A DNA stretch of 64,000 nucleotides from Tateyamaria omphalii (GTDB taxonomy: Bacteria > Pseudomonadota > Alphaproteobacteria > Rhodobacterales > Rhodobacteraceae). The notes under the pieces were generated by a model. That model saw only the letters and a program-made list of their open reading frames with translations, was not told the DNA's origin and made no database searches. Of the stretch, positions 45,303-54,863 are shown one piece after another. The first letter of the stretch is position 1; each line of letters begins with the position of its first letter. The position numbers and the translations under genes are program-made. The DNA lies in contig NZ_CP019312.1 in NCBI RefSeq assembly GCF_001969365.1, forward strand, positions 744,001 to 808,000, in the 5' to 3' direction.

Positions 45303-48300
45303 ATGAAGGCGATTGATTTCGTCGTCCGCGACGGTGCGGGCGCAATCCAGCGTGGAGTCGTGCCGGCTGAAGGCAATGCGGCGGTATCGCTGACACAAGG
45401 GCAGGAAATTTCATTTAATCTGCGGCAGGTTGATCTGGCGGGTCAGCAGCGCAGCGGCGATGACCTGATCATTACGCTGGTCGATGGCCGTCAAGTCACG
45501 CTTGAGAACTACTTCAATGACGCGGGTGAGGCCAACCGGCTCTTCATCTCGTCGGATGGTTACCTGAACGAGGTTGCTTTTGTTGACACGGCCGATGGCG
45601 AACTGTTCGCGCAATACGGCCCGACAGAGCAATGGGGCAAGTGGAGCCCCTCTGACGATCTGATTTACCTGGGTCGGACCGAGGTCGCGAGCGCGCCTCT
45701 GACCGACGACGAAGAAGTGTCCATGCTCGGCGCGGCACTGCTCGGTGGCTCTGGCCTGCTGGGCGGTGGTGCGGCGGCGGCGGCTGCCGTGGTTGGCGGT
45801 GCGGCGCTGCTGAACAATGGCGGCGGCAGTGGCGGCACGGGTGGTGGTGGCGCTGGAGGCGGTGGTGGAGGCAGTGCGCCGACGCCTTATGTGCCAGCGG
45901 ACCCGACCATCGACGGCGCGGGTACGTCAGCCAACATTGGCGGTGACGATACGGCGACGCATGTTTTCGAAGTGACCGGCACGGGTGAGCCGGGCGACGC
46001 CGTCACGGTCACTGCCGGACATCAGGTTGTCACCACGACAATCGGCGACGATGGCAAATGGAGCGTCACGTTCCAAGGCGCGACCTTCCCGAATGACGGC
46101 ACGGTGGATGTCTTTGCCGAATTTTCACATGCAGGCGGTGGAGCGACAACGTTGCCCGGACCCACCTTTGTCATCGACACGACGCCACCAGATGTCGCTG
46201 TGACCGAAGGCGTGGACTCTGTTGGCCATGTCGTCAACGGCGGTGAAATGTCGAGTGGCGTGACCCTCAAGGGCACTGGTGAAGCAGGCGCGACGCTTGA
46301 GGTCACCATTTCCGGCGTCACCCGCACCGTGACCGTAAACGACACCGGCACATGGGAGGCGACGTGGCAGGCGGGGACGCTGGCGGAAGGCGAATATTCG
46401 ACTGACGTCACCATTGTTGCATCCGACAACTTCGGCAACACGACGACCGTCACGGATACGCTTGTTGTCGACACGGTGGCCGAGATCACGATGGAGACGG
46501 CGACCCTCGAGGGCGATGGCATCATCAATGCCGTCGAGGCATCGGACGGCGTTGTCCTGACAGGCACCGCGCAGCCCGGTTCGACGGTCGAGGTCACCTT
46601 TGGTTCGGTCACCCGCAGTGCAACTGTGGATGCGACGGGCAACTGGAGCGCGACCTTTGCGGCAGCGGAGATCCCGTCGGGCGAGACCACCGTGACCGCA
46701 ACGGCCGTGGCGACGGATACGGCGGGCAATACGGCCACCGCCACGGGCGATGTACAGGTGGATACGCTGGTCAACGCGTTGAACTACACCTCGACTGCGG
46801 GCGGCGATGGCACGATCAACGCATCAGAGGCGGCGGCGGGCATCGTCGTCACGGGCATGGTCGAGCCAGGCTCGACCCTGTTGGTCACTCTGGCGGGCGT
46901 GACAACCGCAGCTGTGGTGGCCGCAGATGGGTCATGGACGGCGACATTTGCCCCCGGCCAATTGCCCTCGGGCACATACACGTCCGACATGGTGGCCACA
47001 GCAACAGATGCAGCAGGCAACACGTCGAGCGTGACGCAATCCGTCAACGTGGACACGCAGGCAAGTGTCCTGACATTGAACGGCCCGGTAGAAGGTGATG
47101 ATGTCATCAACGGCGTTGAGGCGAGCGACGGCGTTGTGCTGTCCGGCACATCCGACCCCGGTGCCATCGTCAACGTGACACTGCATGGCGTGACCCATCA
47201 GACCGTCGCTGGCTCAAACGGCACTTGGCAGGCGTTCTTTGCGGCGGGCGAGATCCCCGCGGGCACCTATGACGCGCAGATCAGCGCGACGACCACGGAT
47301 GCTGCGGGCAACACCGCCACAGTCACCGACACGGTGCATGTGGATACTCACGTTGACAATCTGAGCGTTGCCGCCGACCAGATCGAGGGTGATCAGATCA
47401 TTTCGGGCGCCGAACGCGCGGATGGCACGGTGATCACCGGCACGACCGAGCCCGGCTCGACCGTCTTGGTGACCATGGGCGCGCATACGGTGCAGGCTGT
47501 TGTCGATGCGAACGGCAACTGGCAGGCCCCGTTCGCCGCCAACCAGATCCCCGTCGGTGAATACACCGCCGACATCTCTGTCACCGCTACGGACCGCGCG
47601 GGCAACGTGGCGACGGTGACCGATACGGTCGAGGTCGACACGCTGGTCAGCACGCTCAGCCTGAACGGTCCGGTCACCGCAGACGATGTAATCAACGCGC
47701 AGGAAGCCCGCGAGGGCATCAACCTGGGCGGCATGGTGGAACCTGGTTCAACCGTGATGGTGGATTTCAACGGCACCGTGATGGCCGCGACCGTGGATGC
47801 GGGCGGCAATTGGTCACTTGATATTCCGCCCTCTGCCATTGCGGCGGGTGAATACGACGCGGCCATCACCGTCATGGCGACGGATGCTGTCGGCAACACC
47901 GATGCGATCAGCGACACCGTGCGCATCGACACGCAAGCACCCGGAGGTCCGGTCATTGCAAGCTATACGCGCGACAGCCATGGGGTGCGCGGCATTTCGA
48001 CCGACCAGAGCGATGGGGACCTGTCGGTGGCGCAGGTCAATGCGGATGGGACCATCACCGACGTGGTTGCCAATCAGGTCGACATCGACGTACTGGGCGA
48101 GACGAATTTCCAGTTCCAGACCGACGTTCCGGATGGGTCGCACCTTGTGGTCAGTTCGCAGGATGCAGCTGGCAACGCGGTCGGCACATATGTGGTTCTC
48201 GATGACGAAAGCGCCAATTCCAGCGTCGATCTGGGCAATTCGAACCTGGGCAACTACCAGATCGAAGCGGTCGATCTGCAATTCGCGGAAGAGGCCCGCC

Positions 48301-48512
48301 TGACCATCACCGAAGCGCAGTTGCTGAACCTGTCGGACAACAGCAACACCCTGACGATCCATGGCGGCCGTGACGATACGGTCACGATTGCAGGGGCGCA
48401 GCGCACTGGGTCGACCACGGTGGATGGCCAAACCTACGACGTCTACAGCCTGGGCGCCGAAGGCACGATCATCTTGGACGACGACATCGCCGTGAACACG
48501 GGCGTCGTCTAA
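45303..48512 (+). CDS. Type I-secreted Ig-repeat adhesin (BapA-like)
   Basis: 1069-residue surface or released adhesin. The N-terminal part (about 1-130) resembles the BapA prefix-like domain, followed by an Ala/Gly-rich hydrophobic stretch and glycine linker (about 140-190). Then one divergent and six regular Ig-like repeats of about 95-100 residues (about 195-880), each with GDxxINxxEAxxG, a PGSTVxVT strand and TDxAGNT near its end. The C-terminal about 180 residues (LTITEAQLLNLSDNSNTL and LDDDI) look like a type I secretion target. There is no Sec signal. Secretion genes follow directly. Confidence 0.85.
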   Translation: MKAIDFVVRDGAGAIQRGVVPAEGNAAVSLTQGQEISFNLRQVDLAGQQRSGDDLIITLVDGRQVTLENYFNDAGEANRLFISSDGYLNEVAFVDTADGELFAQYGPTEQWGKWSPSDDLIYLGRTEVASAPLTDDEEVSMLGAALLGGSGLLGGGAAAAAAVVGGAALLNNGGGSGGTGGGGAGGGGGGSAPTPYVPADPTIDGAGTSANIGGDDTATHVFEVTGTGEPGDAVTVTAGHQVVTTTIGDDGKWSVTFQGATFPNDGTVDVFAEFSHAGGGATTLPGPTFVIDTTPPDVAVTEGVDSVGHVVNGGEMSSGVTLKGTGEAGATLEVTISGVTRTVTVNDTGTWEATWQAGTLAEGEYSTDVTIVASDNFGNTTTVTDTLVVDTVAEITMETATLEGDGIINAVEASDGVVLTGTAQPGSTVEVTFGSVTRSATVDATGNWSATFAAAEIPSGETTVTATAVATDTAGNTATATGDVQVDTLVNALNYTSTAGGDGTINASEAAAGIVVTGMVEPGSTLLVTLAGVTTAAVVAADGSWTATFAPGQLPSGTYTSDMVATATDAAGNTSSVTQSVNVDTQASVLTLNGPVEGDDVINGVEASDGVVLSGTSDPGAIVNVTLHGVTHQTVAGSNGTWQAFFAAGEIPAGTYDAQISATTTDAAGNTATVTDTVHVDTHVDNLSVAADQIEGDQIISGAERADGTVITGTTEPGSTVLVTMGAHTVQAVVDANGNWQAPFAANQIPVGEYTADISVTATDRAGNVATVTDTVEVDTLVSTLSLNGPVTADDVINAQEAREGINLGGMVEPGSTVMVDFNGTVMAATVDAGGNWSLDIPPSAIAAGEYDAAITVMATDAVGNTDAISDTVRIDTQAPGGPVIASYTRDSHGVRGISTDQSDGDLSVAQVNADGTITDVVANQVDIDVLGETNFQFQTDVPDGSHLVVSSQDAAGNAVGTYVVLDDESANSSVDLGNSNLGNYQIEAVDLQFAEEARLTITEAQLLNLSDNSNTLTIHGGRDDTVTIAGAQRTGSTTVDGQTYDVYSLGAEGTIILDDDIAVNTGVV

Positions 48513-48655
48513 GACACGGGGACAAAAGCGAACTTTCACTGGGCAAGAGCAACAAAAACAAAATCGAGCATTCTCCAGCAAGACAAGAGGCGCGGACCGG
48601 ACACCGCAACCGCGCCCACCTCCAAAACGATAAAAACCCGAAACGGGACAGGACT

Positions 48656-49993
48656 ATGGGGCAAGGTGGTATCAAGTGTGCGGTGGCCTTCACCGCCGTT
48701 TCGCTGGCAGCGGGATGTCTGGGAGACATGGGCGAAATGCCGTTTGTGTCCCGGCTCAATAAAGGGGCGGAGGCGACTGTCGTCGCGCCGTCGCAGGCCG
48801 CGTTGCGCGCAACACCCACCACACATGACGAGACGTTGAACGCTGAAAGCCCGGTTATTCAGGGCCTGCTCGCGCGCCGCTCCGTGCTGCCGGATGGCAG
48901 CGCCTATGACCGCGTTGCCACTTCTGTTCTGGCCGCCAACGCACGCGCGGCCGAAACCGAGTTGCGGGCCGCGCGCCTGCGCGCCTCTGCCGCGTCAAAG
49001 AACTGGTTGCCGACCATCGGGCCGCGCGTGTCGCTGAATTCGCTGGGCGACATCATCAGCCAGATCGTGGTCGAACAGGTGATTTTCGACAATGGCCGCA
49101 AGAAGGGCGAGCGCGCCTTTGCGAAGGCCGATGTCGAGGTCGCCGCCGTCGCGCTGGCCGAGGATACCAATGCGCGGGTGGCCACGGGGTTGGATCTGTA
49201 CCTGACCGCCGCCGAGGCCCGCGAGAGTGCCGCCGTGCATCGCGCGACCCTGCGCGAGATGGAGCATTTCGAATATATCATGTCCGAACGCGTCCGGGGC
49301 GGCGTGTCGGACATGTCTGACCTGAACGTGATCCGCCAGAAGCTGGCCGAGATCCGGGCCGCCATTGCCGCAAGCCAAGAGGCGGAGGCGACGGCCATCG
49401 CCGAGCTGAACGCGATGTCCATCCAACCCTTGGGCGATCTGCGCGGGCTTGGGCCGCTGGACGTCGGTGCGACAGCCGCGCAACCCTTGGCCGTGACGCG
49501 CGCCGAGGCCGAAAAGGACCGCAGCATCGCGCAGGCGCAGATCGACCGCGCCAACCAGTTGCCGGGCATTACTGCCACGGCGACGGCGGGCGAAAACAGC
49601 GGCGCGGGCATCACCGCGGGCGGTATGGGCGTCGGCCTTGGCACACGTGCCCGCCTGCGCGCCATAGAAGCCGCGCGCGAAGCGGCGGGCCGTCAGGTGG
49701 CCCAGGCCAATGAGGATGCGAACCGCACCTTGCGCCGGCTAGAGGGGCAGGCCCGTGCGACCGCCCGTCAGGCGGGTGAGGCGCGGGGTCTGACCGCGCA
49801 GGCCAAGGCCAATCTGGACCTATTTCAGAACCAATACCGCGCCGGGCAGCGGCAGGTCATGGACGTGGTGGGCGTCTACGAGACCTTTGCCGCGCGTCAG
49901 GTCGCCGAGGTGCTGCTGACATTCGAAGCGCTCCGCCTGGAGGTCGAACTGGCCCGCGTGCAAGGCGTGCTTGCGGACGGAGAGCAGATTTGA
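48656..49993 (+). CDS. TolC-family outer-membrane channel of the adhesin secretion system
   Basis: 445 residues. Lipoprotein-type signal (LAAGC at about residues 17-21). Two outer-membrane-factor repeats with long coiled-coil helices, e.g. FEYIMSERVRGGVSDMSD and FQNQYRAGQRQVMDVV. Would form the trimeric exit duct. Stop overlaps the start of the ABC gene by 4 bases. Confidence 0.88.
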   Translation: MGQGGIKCAVAFTAVSLAAGCLGDMGEMPFVSRLNKGAEATVVAPSQAALRATPTTHDETLNAESPVIQGLLARRSVLPDGSAYDRVATSVLAANARAAETELRAARLRASAASKNWLPTIGPRVSLNSLGDIISQIVVEQVIFDNGRKKGERAFAKADVEVAAVALAEDTNARVATGLDLYLTAAEARESAAVHRATLREMEHFEYIMSERVRGGVSDMSDLNVIRQKLAEIRAAIAASQEAEATAIAELNAMSIQPLGDLRGLGPLDVGATAAQPLAVTRAEAEKDRSIAQAQIDRANQLPGITATATAGENSGAGITAGGMGVGLGTRARLRAIEAAREAAGRQVAQANEDANRTLRRLEGQARATARQAGEARGLTAQAKANLDLFQNQYRAGQRQVMDVVGVYETFAARQVAEVLLTFEALRLEVELARVQGVLADGEQI

Positions 49994-52236
49994 CCGAAAA
50001 ACGCCCCTTTACCCTGACCATCACCAATGGAAACCAAGCGCAGATCACGGCCGCCCCGAGCAAAGAGGCGCCGAAAGCCGACAACACCAATCATGGGGCC
50101 GATCACGAGGCCGACCGGCTGCGTGCCCGCGCCGATGTGGCCGTGGCCTATGCCGGGTTGTTGGGGGTTTCGGCAGCGACGTCTGATATGCTCACAACCC
50201 TGCGCCAGAACGCGCGCGAGGGGGCAAGTGACAAGGTCGAGGCGGGCACGCTTGCCACATGCCTACGCGGCACGGGCCTGCAGGCGCAGGTCATGTCCGC
50301 CCGTGCGCTGACGCCCGAACACTGGCCTGCGCTCGCCTATATGACCAGCGGTCAGGTGGTGCTGGTTGTGGGGCAGGACCGCGGTGATCTGATCATCTAT
50401 GACAAGACCTGCCCGGACAACCGCGCCCATGTGCCGCTGGCCGAGTTCGTGCCGTTCTTTGCGGGGCATCTGGTCAAGGCAGAGGCGCCGCTGGAGCGCG
50501 TGGCGGAGACGCACAAGACATTTCACGTCAGCAATCACTGGTTCTGGGGGCAGTTCCCGCGCTTCCGCAAGGCGCTGGCAGAAATTGCGCTGGGGTCTTT
50601 TGTCGCCAACCTGTTGGCCGTTGCCGTCGCGCTCTTTTCCCTGCAGGTCTATGACCGCGTAATCCCGCACCAGTCCGAGGCGACCTTGTGGGTGCTGGCC
50701 GCGGGCGCCTGTCTTGCCCTGCTGCTTGAAGCATTCATCAAGATTGCCCGTGCCCGTCTGATGGACGGGGCGGGGCGGCAGATCGAGCTGTCGGTGCTGA
50801 CCCTCCTGATGCAGCGGGTGATGGGCATGCGCAGTGATCTGCGGGGGCAATCGCCCTCGATGACGTTTTCAGCCATGCGCGAGTTCGGGTCGGTGCGCGA
50901 GTTCTTCACCGCGTCGACCATTGGCACCATTGCCGACATTCCGTTCATCTTTGTGTTCCTGTTGCTTGTCGCCTCCATCGCGGGGCCGGTTGTCTGGGTG
51001 CTCATCCTCGGGGGCATCCTGATGGTGGTGCCCGGCTTCTTCATGCAGCGCCGGATGCTGCGGTTAACGCAAGAGACGCAGGGCGCATCCGCCAAGTCGT
51101 CGCGTCTGCTGCACGAGGCGATTTTCGAGCGCGATACCGTCAAGACCCAGCGGGCCGAGGACCGCGTGATGCGTCTGTGGCAAGAGCTGACGACGCTAAG
51201 CGCCATGAAGTCGTCGGAGCAGCGCCGTCTGGCCTCTGCCCTGACCTTCTGGAGCCAGGGCATGCAGCAGATGACCTATGTCGCTGCGGTGATTGCGGGC
51301 ACGTATCTGGTCTTTGCCGGGCAGTTCACGGTCGGGTCGATCATTGCGGTCGGCATCCTGTCGTCGCGCACGTTGGCGCCGCTGACACAACTGGCGGGCA
51401 CCATGGCGCGCTGGGGCAATGTGAAGGCGGCACTGGATGGCTTGGACGCCATTGCGGATGCGCCGCAGGACGTGGATGCAAGTCGTACCTATTTGCGCCG
51501 GGATACGCTCAAGGGGCATTTCGAGCTGCGCGAGGTGCAGTTCCAATATGAAGACGACGGCGCGCCGACGCTGGACCTGCCCGGTGTACAGATCCTTCCG
51601 GGTCAGCGCCTCGCTGTGCTGGGATCGAACGGGGCGGGCAAGTCGTCGTTGCTGAAGCTCTTGTCGGGGGTCTATGCGCCGACCAAGGGCCGTGTGCTGA
51701 TTGATGGCACCGACATGGCCCAGATCGAGCCGCGCGATCTGCGCCGGTTGATCGGGTATCTGGGGCAGGATGTGCGCCTGTTCTCCGGCACGCTGCGGGA
51801 TAACCTGAACCTGACCCTCCTCGAACGCGATGATGACCGCCTCTACGCCGCGCTAGATTTCGCGGGGTTGGGGCCGTTTGTGAAAGGGCATCACAAGGGG
51901 TTGGATCTGGAGATTTTGGATGGCGGGCAGGGCCTGAGCATCGGGCAGCGCCAGTCGATCGGCTGGGCGCGGCTGTGGTTGCAGGACCCGGCGATTTGCC
52001 TTCTGGACGAACCGACGGCGGCGCTGGACCAGACCCTGGAGACGACGCTGGTCAGCCGTTTGGAAACTTGGATGCAGGGCCGCACGGCCATTATCGCGAC
52101 CCACCGCGTGCCGATCCTGTCACTGACCAACCGCACGCTGATCCTGCAAAACGGGCGCATGACCATCGACGGACCGCGTGATGAGGTGCTGAGCCATATC
52201 GGCAAGACTGTTCCGCTGAAAGGCAAGATCGCATGA
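49990..52236 (+). CDS. Type I secretion ABC transporter (LssB/RtxB-like)
   Basis: 748 residues, TTG start overlapping the tolC-like stop. N-terminal domain (about 40-160) is a C39-peptidase-like domain without the catalytic DCG, so it should bind and not cleave the substrate. Six-helix exporter region (about 180-480) and an ATPase with GSNGAGKSS, SIGQRQSIGWARL (weak signature) and CLLDEPTAALD. Drives secretion of the adhesin encoded upstream. Confidence 0.9.
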   Translation: MTEKRPFTLTITNGNQAQITAAPSKEAPKADNTNHGADHEADRLRARADVAVAYAGLLGVSAATSDMLTTLRQNAREGASDKVEAGTLATCLRGTGLQAQVMSARALTPEHWPALAYMTSGQVVLVVGQDRGDLIIYDKTCPDNRAHVPLAEFVPFFAGHLVKAEAPLERVAETHKTFHVSNHWFWGQFPRFRKALAEIALGSFVANLLAVAVALFSLQVYDRVIPHQSEATLWVLAAGACLALLLEAFIKIARARLMDGAGRQIELSVLTLLMQRVMGMRSDLRGQSPSMTFSAMREFGSVREFFTASTIGTIADIPFIFVFLLLVASIAGPVVWVLILGGILMVVPGFFMQRRMLRLTQETQGASAKSSRLLHEAIFERDTVKTQRAEDRVMRLWQELTTLSAMKSSEQRRLASALTFWSQGMQQMTYVAAVIAGTYLVFAGQFTVGSIIAVGILSSRTLAPLTQLAGTMARWGNVKAALDGLDAIADAPQDVDASRTYLRRDTLKGHFELREVQFQYEDDGAPTLDLPGVQILPGQRLAVLGSNGAGKSSLLKLLSGVYAPTKGRVLIDGTDMAQIEPRDLRRLIGYLGQDVRLFSGTLRDNLNLTLLERDDDRLYAALDFAGLGPFVKGHHKGLDLEILDGGQGLSIGQRQSIGWARLWLQDPAICLLDEPTAALDQTLETTLVSRLETWMQGRTAIIATHRVPILSLTNRTLILQNGRMTIDGPRDEVLSHIGKTVPLKGKIA

Positions 52237-53414
52237 GCATTGCGCACACCAATCTGAGCGGGCAGCTTGAAAGCGACATGCGCGGCCCGTCGCTGGTTGT
52301 GTGGCTGAGTGCCGGGGCGGTGCTGGTCTTTGTCCTGTGGGCGGCCTTTGCCTGGGTGGACGAGATCGTGCGCGGCGCGGGCGAGATGATTTCATCCTCG
52401 CGCCCGCAGATCATCCAGAACCTTGAGGGCGGTATTCTGGCGGAACTGGCCGTGGCCGAGGGGGATGTTGTCGAGCAGGGCGATGTGCTGGCGCGGTTGC
52501 AGGGAACACAGTTTCAATCCCAGGCCGACGATTTGCAGGACCAGATCACGGCCTTGGCCGTGCGCCAGTTGCGACTTGAGGCGGAGCTGGCGGGCCAGTT
52601 TGACTTTGCCGTGCCCGGCGCGCTGGAACAGCAGATGCCGGGGCTGGTCGCGTCGGAGCGGGCGCTCCTCAATGCGCGGCAGACCGATTTTCTGAGCCGG
52701 CGCGAGGGCGCGCAGCGGGTGTTGGATCAGGCCGCCAAGGAACGCGCGCTGCTTGAGGACTTGCTGGAACGCAACATCGTCGCCTTGATCGAGGTGACGC
52801 GGGCGCGCAAGGCCCATGCGGACGCGCGGATCAAGCTGGATGAGATCATCACCCAGACGGAGCTGGAGCGGGCGCAGGCCTATTCCGACACGCTCAAGGA
52901 ATTGGGGACGCTGCGCCAGACCTATAAATCCGCGCAGGATCAGTTGAACCGGACCGTGCTGGTGAGCCCCATGCGCGGGATCGTGAACAATCTGAGCGTG
53001 ACGACCATTGGCGGCGTTGTGCGGCCTGGTGAGGAGATCTTGCAGATCATCCCGCTGGATGAGGAGTTGTTCGTCGAGGCGCGTGTGGCGCCCAAGGATA
53101 TCGCGAATGTGTTGCCGGGGCAGGAGGCGAGCGTGAAGCTGAGCGCTTATGATTACACGATTTATGGCGCGTTGAAGGGGGAGGTGAAGTTGATCTCGGC
53201 CGACACCTTCAAGGACGAGAGGAAGCCGGACAGTGAGGCGCATTACAAGGTGACGGTGCGGGTGGACATGTCGGCGCTGACGGAGCGGCAGCGGTCCATT
53301 TCGATCCGGCCGGGGATGCAGGCGGAGGTGGAGTTGCATACGGGGGCGAAAACCGTGCTGCAATATTTGATGAAGCCGCTTTATAAGTCGCGCGAGGCGT
53401 TTCGGGAGCCTTGA
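52233..53414 (+). CDS. HlyD-family membrane fusion protein
   Basis: 393 residues. A single helix near the N-terminus (about 25-45), lipoyl half-motifs on either side of a long coiled coil (about 90-240), and the HlyD C-terminal signature around LIEV to ADTFKDERKPDSEAHYKVTV. Bridges the ABC transporter and the TolC-like duct. ATG overlaps the ABC stop by 4 bases, so the three secretion genes form one operon. Confidence 0.9.
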   Translation: MSIAHTNLSGQLESDMRGPSLVVWLSAGAVLVFVLWAAFAWVDEIVRGAGEMISSSRPQIIQNLEGGILAELAVAEGDVVEQGDVLARLQGTQFQSQADDLQDQITALAVRQLRLEAELAGQFDFAVPGALEQQMPGLVASERALLNARQTDFLSRREGAQRVLDQAAKERALLEDLLERNIVALIEVTRARKAHADARIKLDEIITQTELERAQAYSDTLKELGTLRQTYKSAQDQLNRTVLVSPMRGIVNNLSVTTIGGVVRPGEEILQIIPLDEELFVEARVAPKDIANVLPGQEASVKLSAYDYTIYGALKGEVKLISADTFKDERKPDSEAHYKVTVRVDMSALTERQRSISIRPGMQAEVELHTGAKTVLQYLMKPLYKSREAFREP

Positions 53415-53751
53415 TCTGTCCCATGGTGGGACGGGGCGTCCGCGTGTTTGATTTCAATGGGTTGCGCGGCCGTGTTTACGGTTTGGTAGGGTTTTGGTCT
53501 GTCGGGTGCTCTCTTTGCTGACGCAAATTCGCCCACCCGCCGACCCCGGTCTGGGTTCAGCTTCGGGCTCACCAAGACAAAGCCTTGTCACGCATCCACC
53601 CTCGCCTGATCTTTGGCGTGACAGAGCGCCGTCCCCTTCCCAAGCGAAATAGCCGCATCCCCGCGGGGCGGGGCCCCTCGGCGATTTCTCTTGGCAATGG
53701 GCCGTCCCTCCGTTCCTTGAAGATCAGGCGAGGGCGGCTCCGAGACAAGGA
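53415..53751. other. Non-coding gap dominated by a long palindrome
   Basis: No credible gene. Holds the inverted repeat described at 53596-53737 between the convergent secretion operon and dtd. Confidence 0.6.
53596..53737. repeat. Long imperfect inverted repeat (arms about 55 and 54 bases)
   Basis: Left arm 53596-53650 and right arm 53684-53737. Their outer 18 bases are almost identical in reverse complement (core CCCTCGCCTGATCTT), the middle is diverged, and the inner ends match again (CCAAG(C/A)GAAAT). Loop 53651-53683 is G/C-rich. It lies between convergent genes. Could be a MITE-like element, a terminator-like structure or a relic. No flanking direct repeat was evident. Confidence 0.65.
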
Positions 53752-54195
53752 TCAGCTTTGGGTGTCGAGCCAGATCGTCACCGGGCCATCGTTGGTCAGA
53801 GCGACGGACATGTCTGCGCCGAAACGGCCGGTTTCGGTCGGGATGTCCAGATTGCGCAAAGCGTCGGCGAATTGGAGATAGAGCGTTTCTGCTTCATCCG
53901 GTTTGGCCGCGCCGGAAAAGCCGGGGCGGTTGCCACGCGATGTGTCGGCGGCCAGGGTGAACTGGCTGACCACCAGCGCGCTGCCACCCGATTGCAGGAT
54001 CGACAGGTTCATCTTGCCGGCCTCGTCCTTGAAGAGCCGCAGTTTCGAGACCTTGGCAGCCAACGTTTTTGCGGTGTCGTAGGTATCGCCGGGCATGGCG
54101 CAGACAAGGATCACGAGGCCGGGGCCGCAGTGGCCGACGATCTGGTCCTCGACCGTGACCGATGCCTTGCTCACCCGTTGCAGGAGCGCCCTCAT
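53752..54195 (-). CDS. dtd: D-aminoacyl-tRNA deacylase
   Basis: 147 residues from ATG 54195. Signature motifs VSQFTLAAD and TNDGPVTI are both present. Hydrolyses D-amino acids from mischarged tRNAs. Start overlaps the nitroreductase stop (ATGA), so it ends the long minus-strand operon. A longer frame to 54204 is not needed. Confidence 0.94.
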   Translation of the reverse strand: MRALLQRVSKASVTVEDQIVGHCGPGLVILVCAMPGDTYDTAKTLAAKVSKLRLFKDEAGKMNLSILQSGGSALVVSQFTLAADTSRGNRPGFSGAAKPDEAETLYLQFADALRNLDIPTETGRFGADMSVALTNDGPVTIWLDTQS

Positions 54196-54863
54196 TCCTT
54201 CCACTCCATCACGTCTGCGACCGTGGCCCGGTCGGTGCGGAAGCTGTTGGCTGGGTGGTCGGGGTCGGCGTAGCCCATGGAGATGGCGCAGAGGATGTGT
54301 CTGTCCTCCGCGATGTCAAAATGAGCGCGGACGAAGGGCGCCTGGGCGGCGATGGCCGCTTGTGGGATGGTGGCGACACCCAGCGCCTGGGCAGCCAGGC
54401 AGAAGGCCGTCACGAACCCGCCGGTGTCCATGGCGCCATAGGGGCCGAGCACCGCAGGGCTGGTCACGATGGCCACGTGCGGGGCGCCGAAGAGGCGGTA
54501 GTTTTCCATCATCTGTCGGGCCGAGGCGGCGCGGTCGCCTTTCTCGATGCCCACCGCATCGTAAAGCTGAAAGCCGCAGGCGCGGCGGCGCGTCCCGTAG
54601 ATGCCGGGGTAGCCGTCGGGCCAGGGCATGTCGGGGGCGGGGGCCGTGCGGCTGGCCGCTGCATAGAGCGCGTCGCGGAAGCGGTCGGTTTCGGCCCCTG
54701 CCGTCACGATCACCTGCCAGGGCTGGGCGTTGCACCAGCTTGGCACCTTTTGCGCGGTGGCCAGGATGCGTTCGATGTCGGCGCGCGGCACTGGGTCAGG
54801 CCGGAAGGCGCGGCAGGAAAAGCGGGCCGACAGGACCGCGTCGAGCGTGTCGATCTGGGTCAT
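54192..54863 (-). CDS. Nitroreductase-family flavoprotein
   Basis: 223 residues. FMN-binding start [15 protein letters not shown] and substrate region [17 protein letters not shown]-terminal AISMGYADP is typical. Reduces nitro or quinone compounds with NAD(P)H as in the family. Its start overlaps the zinc-ribbon gene stop. Confidence 0.88.
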   Translation of the reverse strand: MTQIDTLDAVLSARFSCRAFRPDPVPRADIERILATAQKVPSWCNAQPWQVIVTAGAETDRFRDALYAAASRTAPAPDMPWPDGYPGIYGTRRRACGFQLYDAVGIEKGDRAASARQMMENYRLFGAPHVAIVTSPAVLGPYGAMDTGGFVTAFCLAAQALGVATIPQAAIAAQAPFVRAHFDIAEDRHILCAISMGYADPDHPANSFRTDRATVADVMEWKE

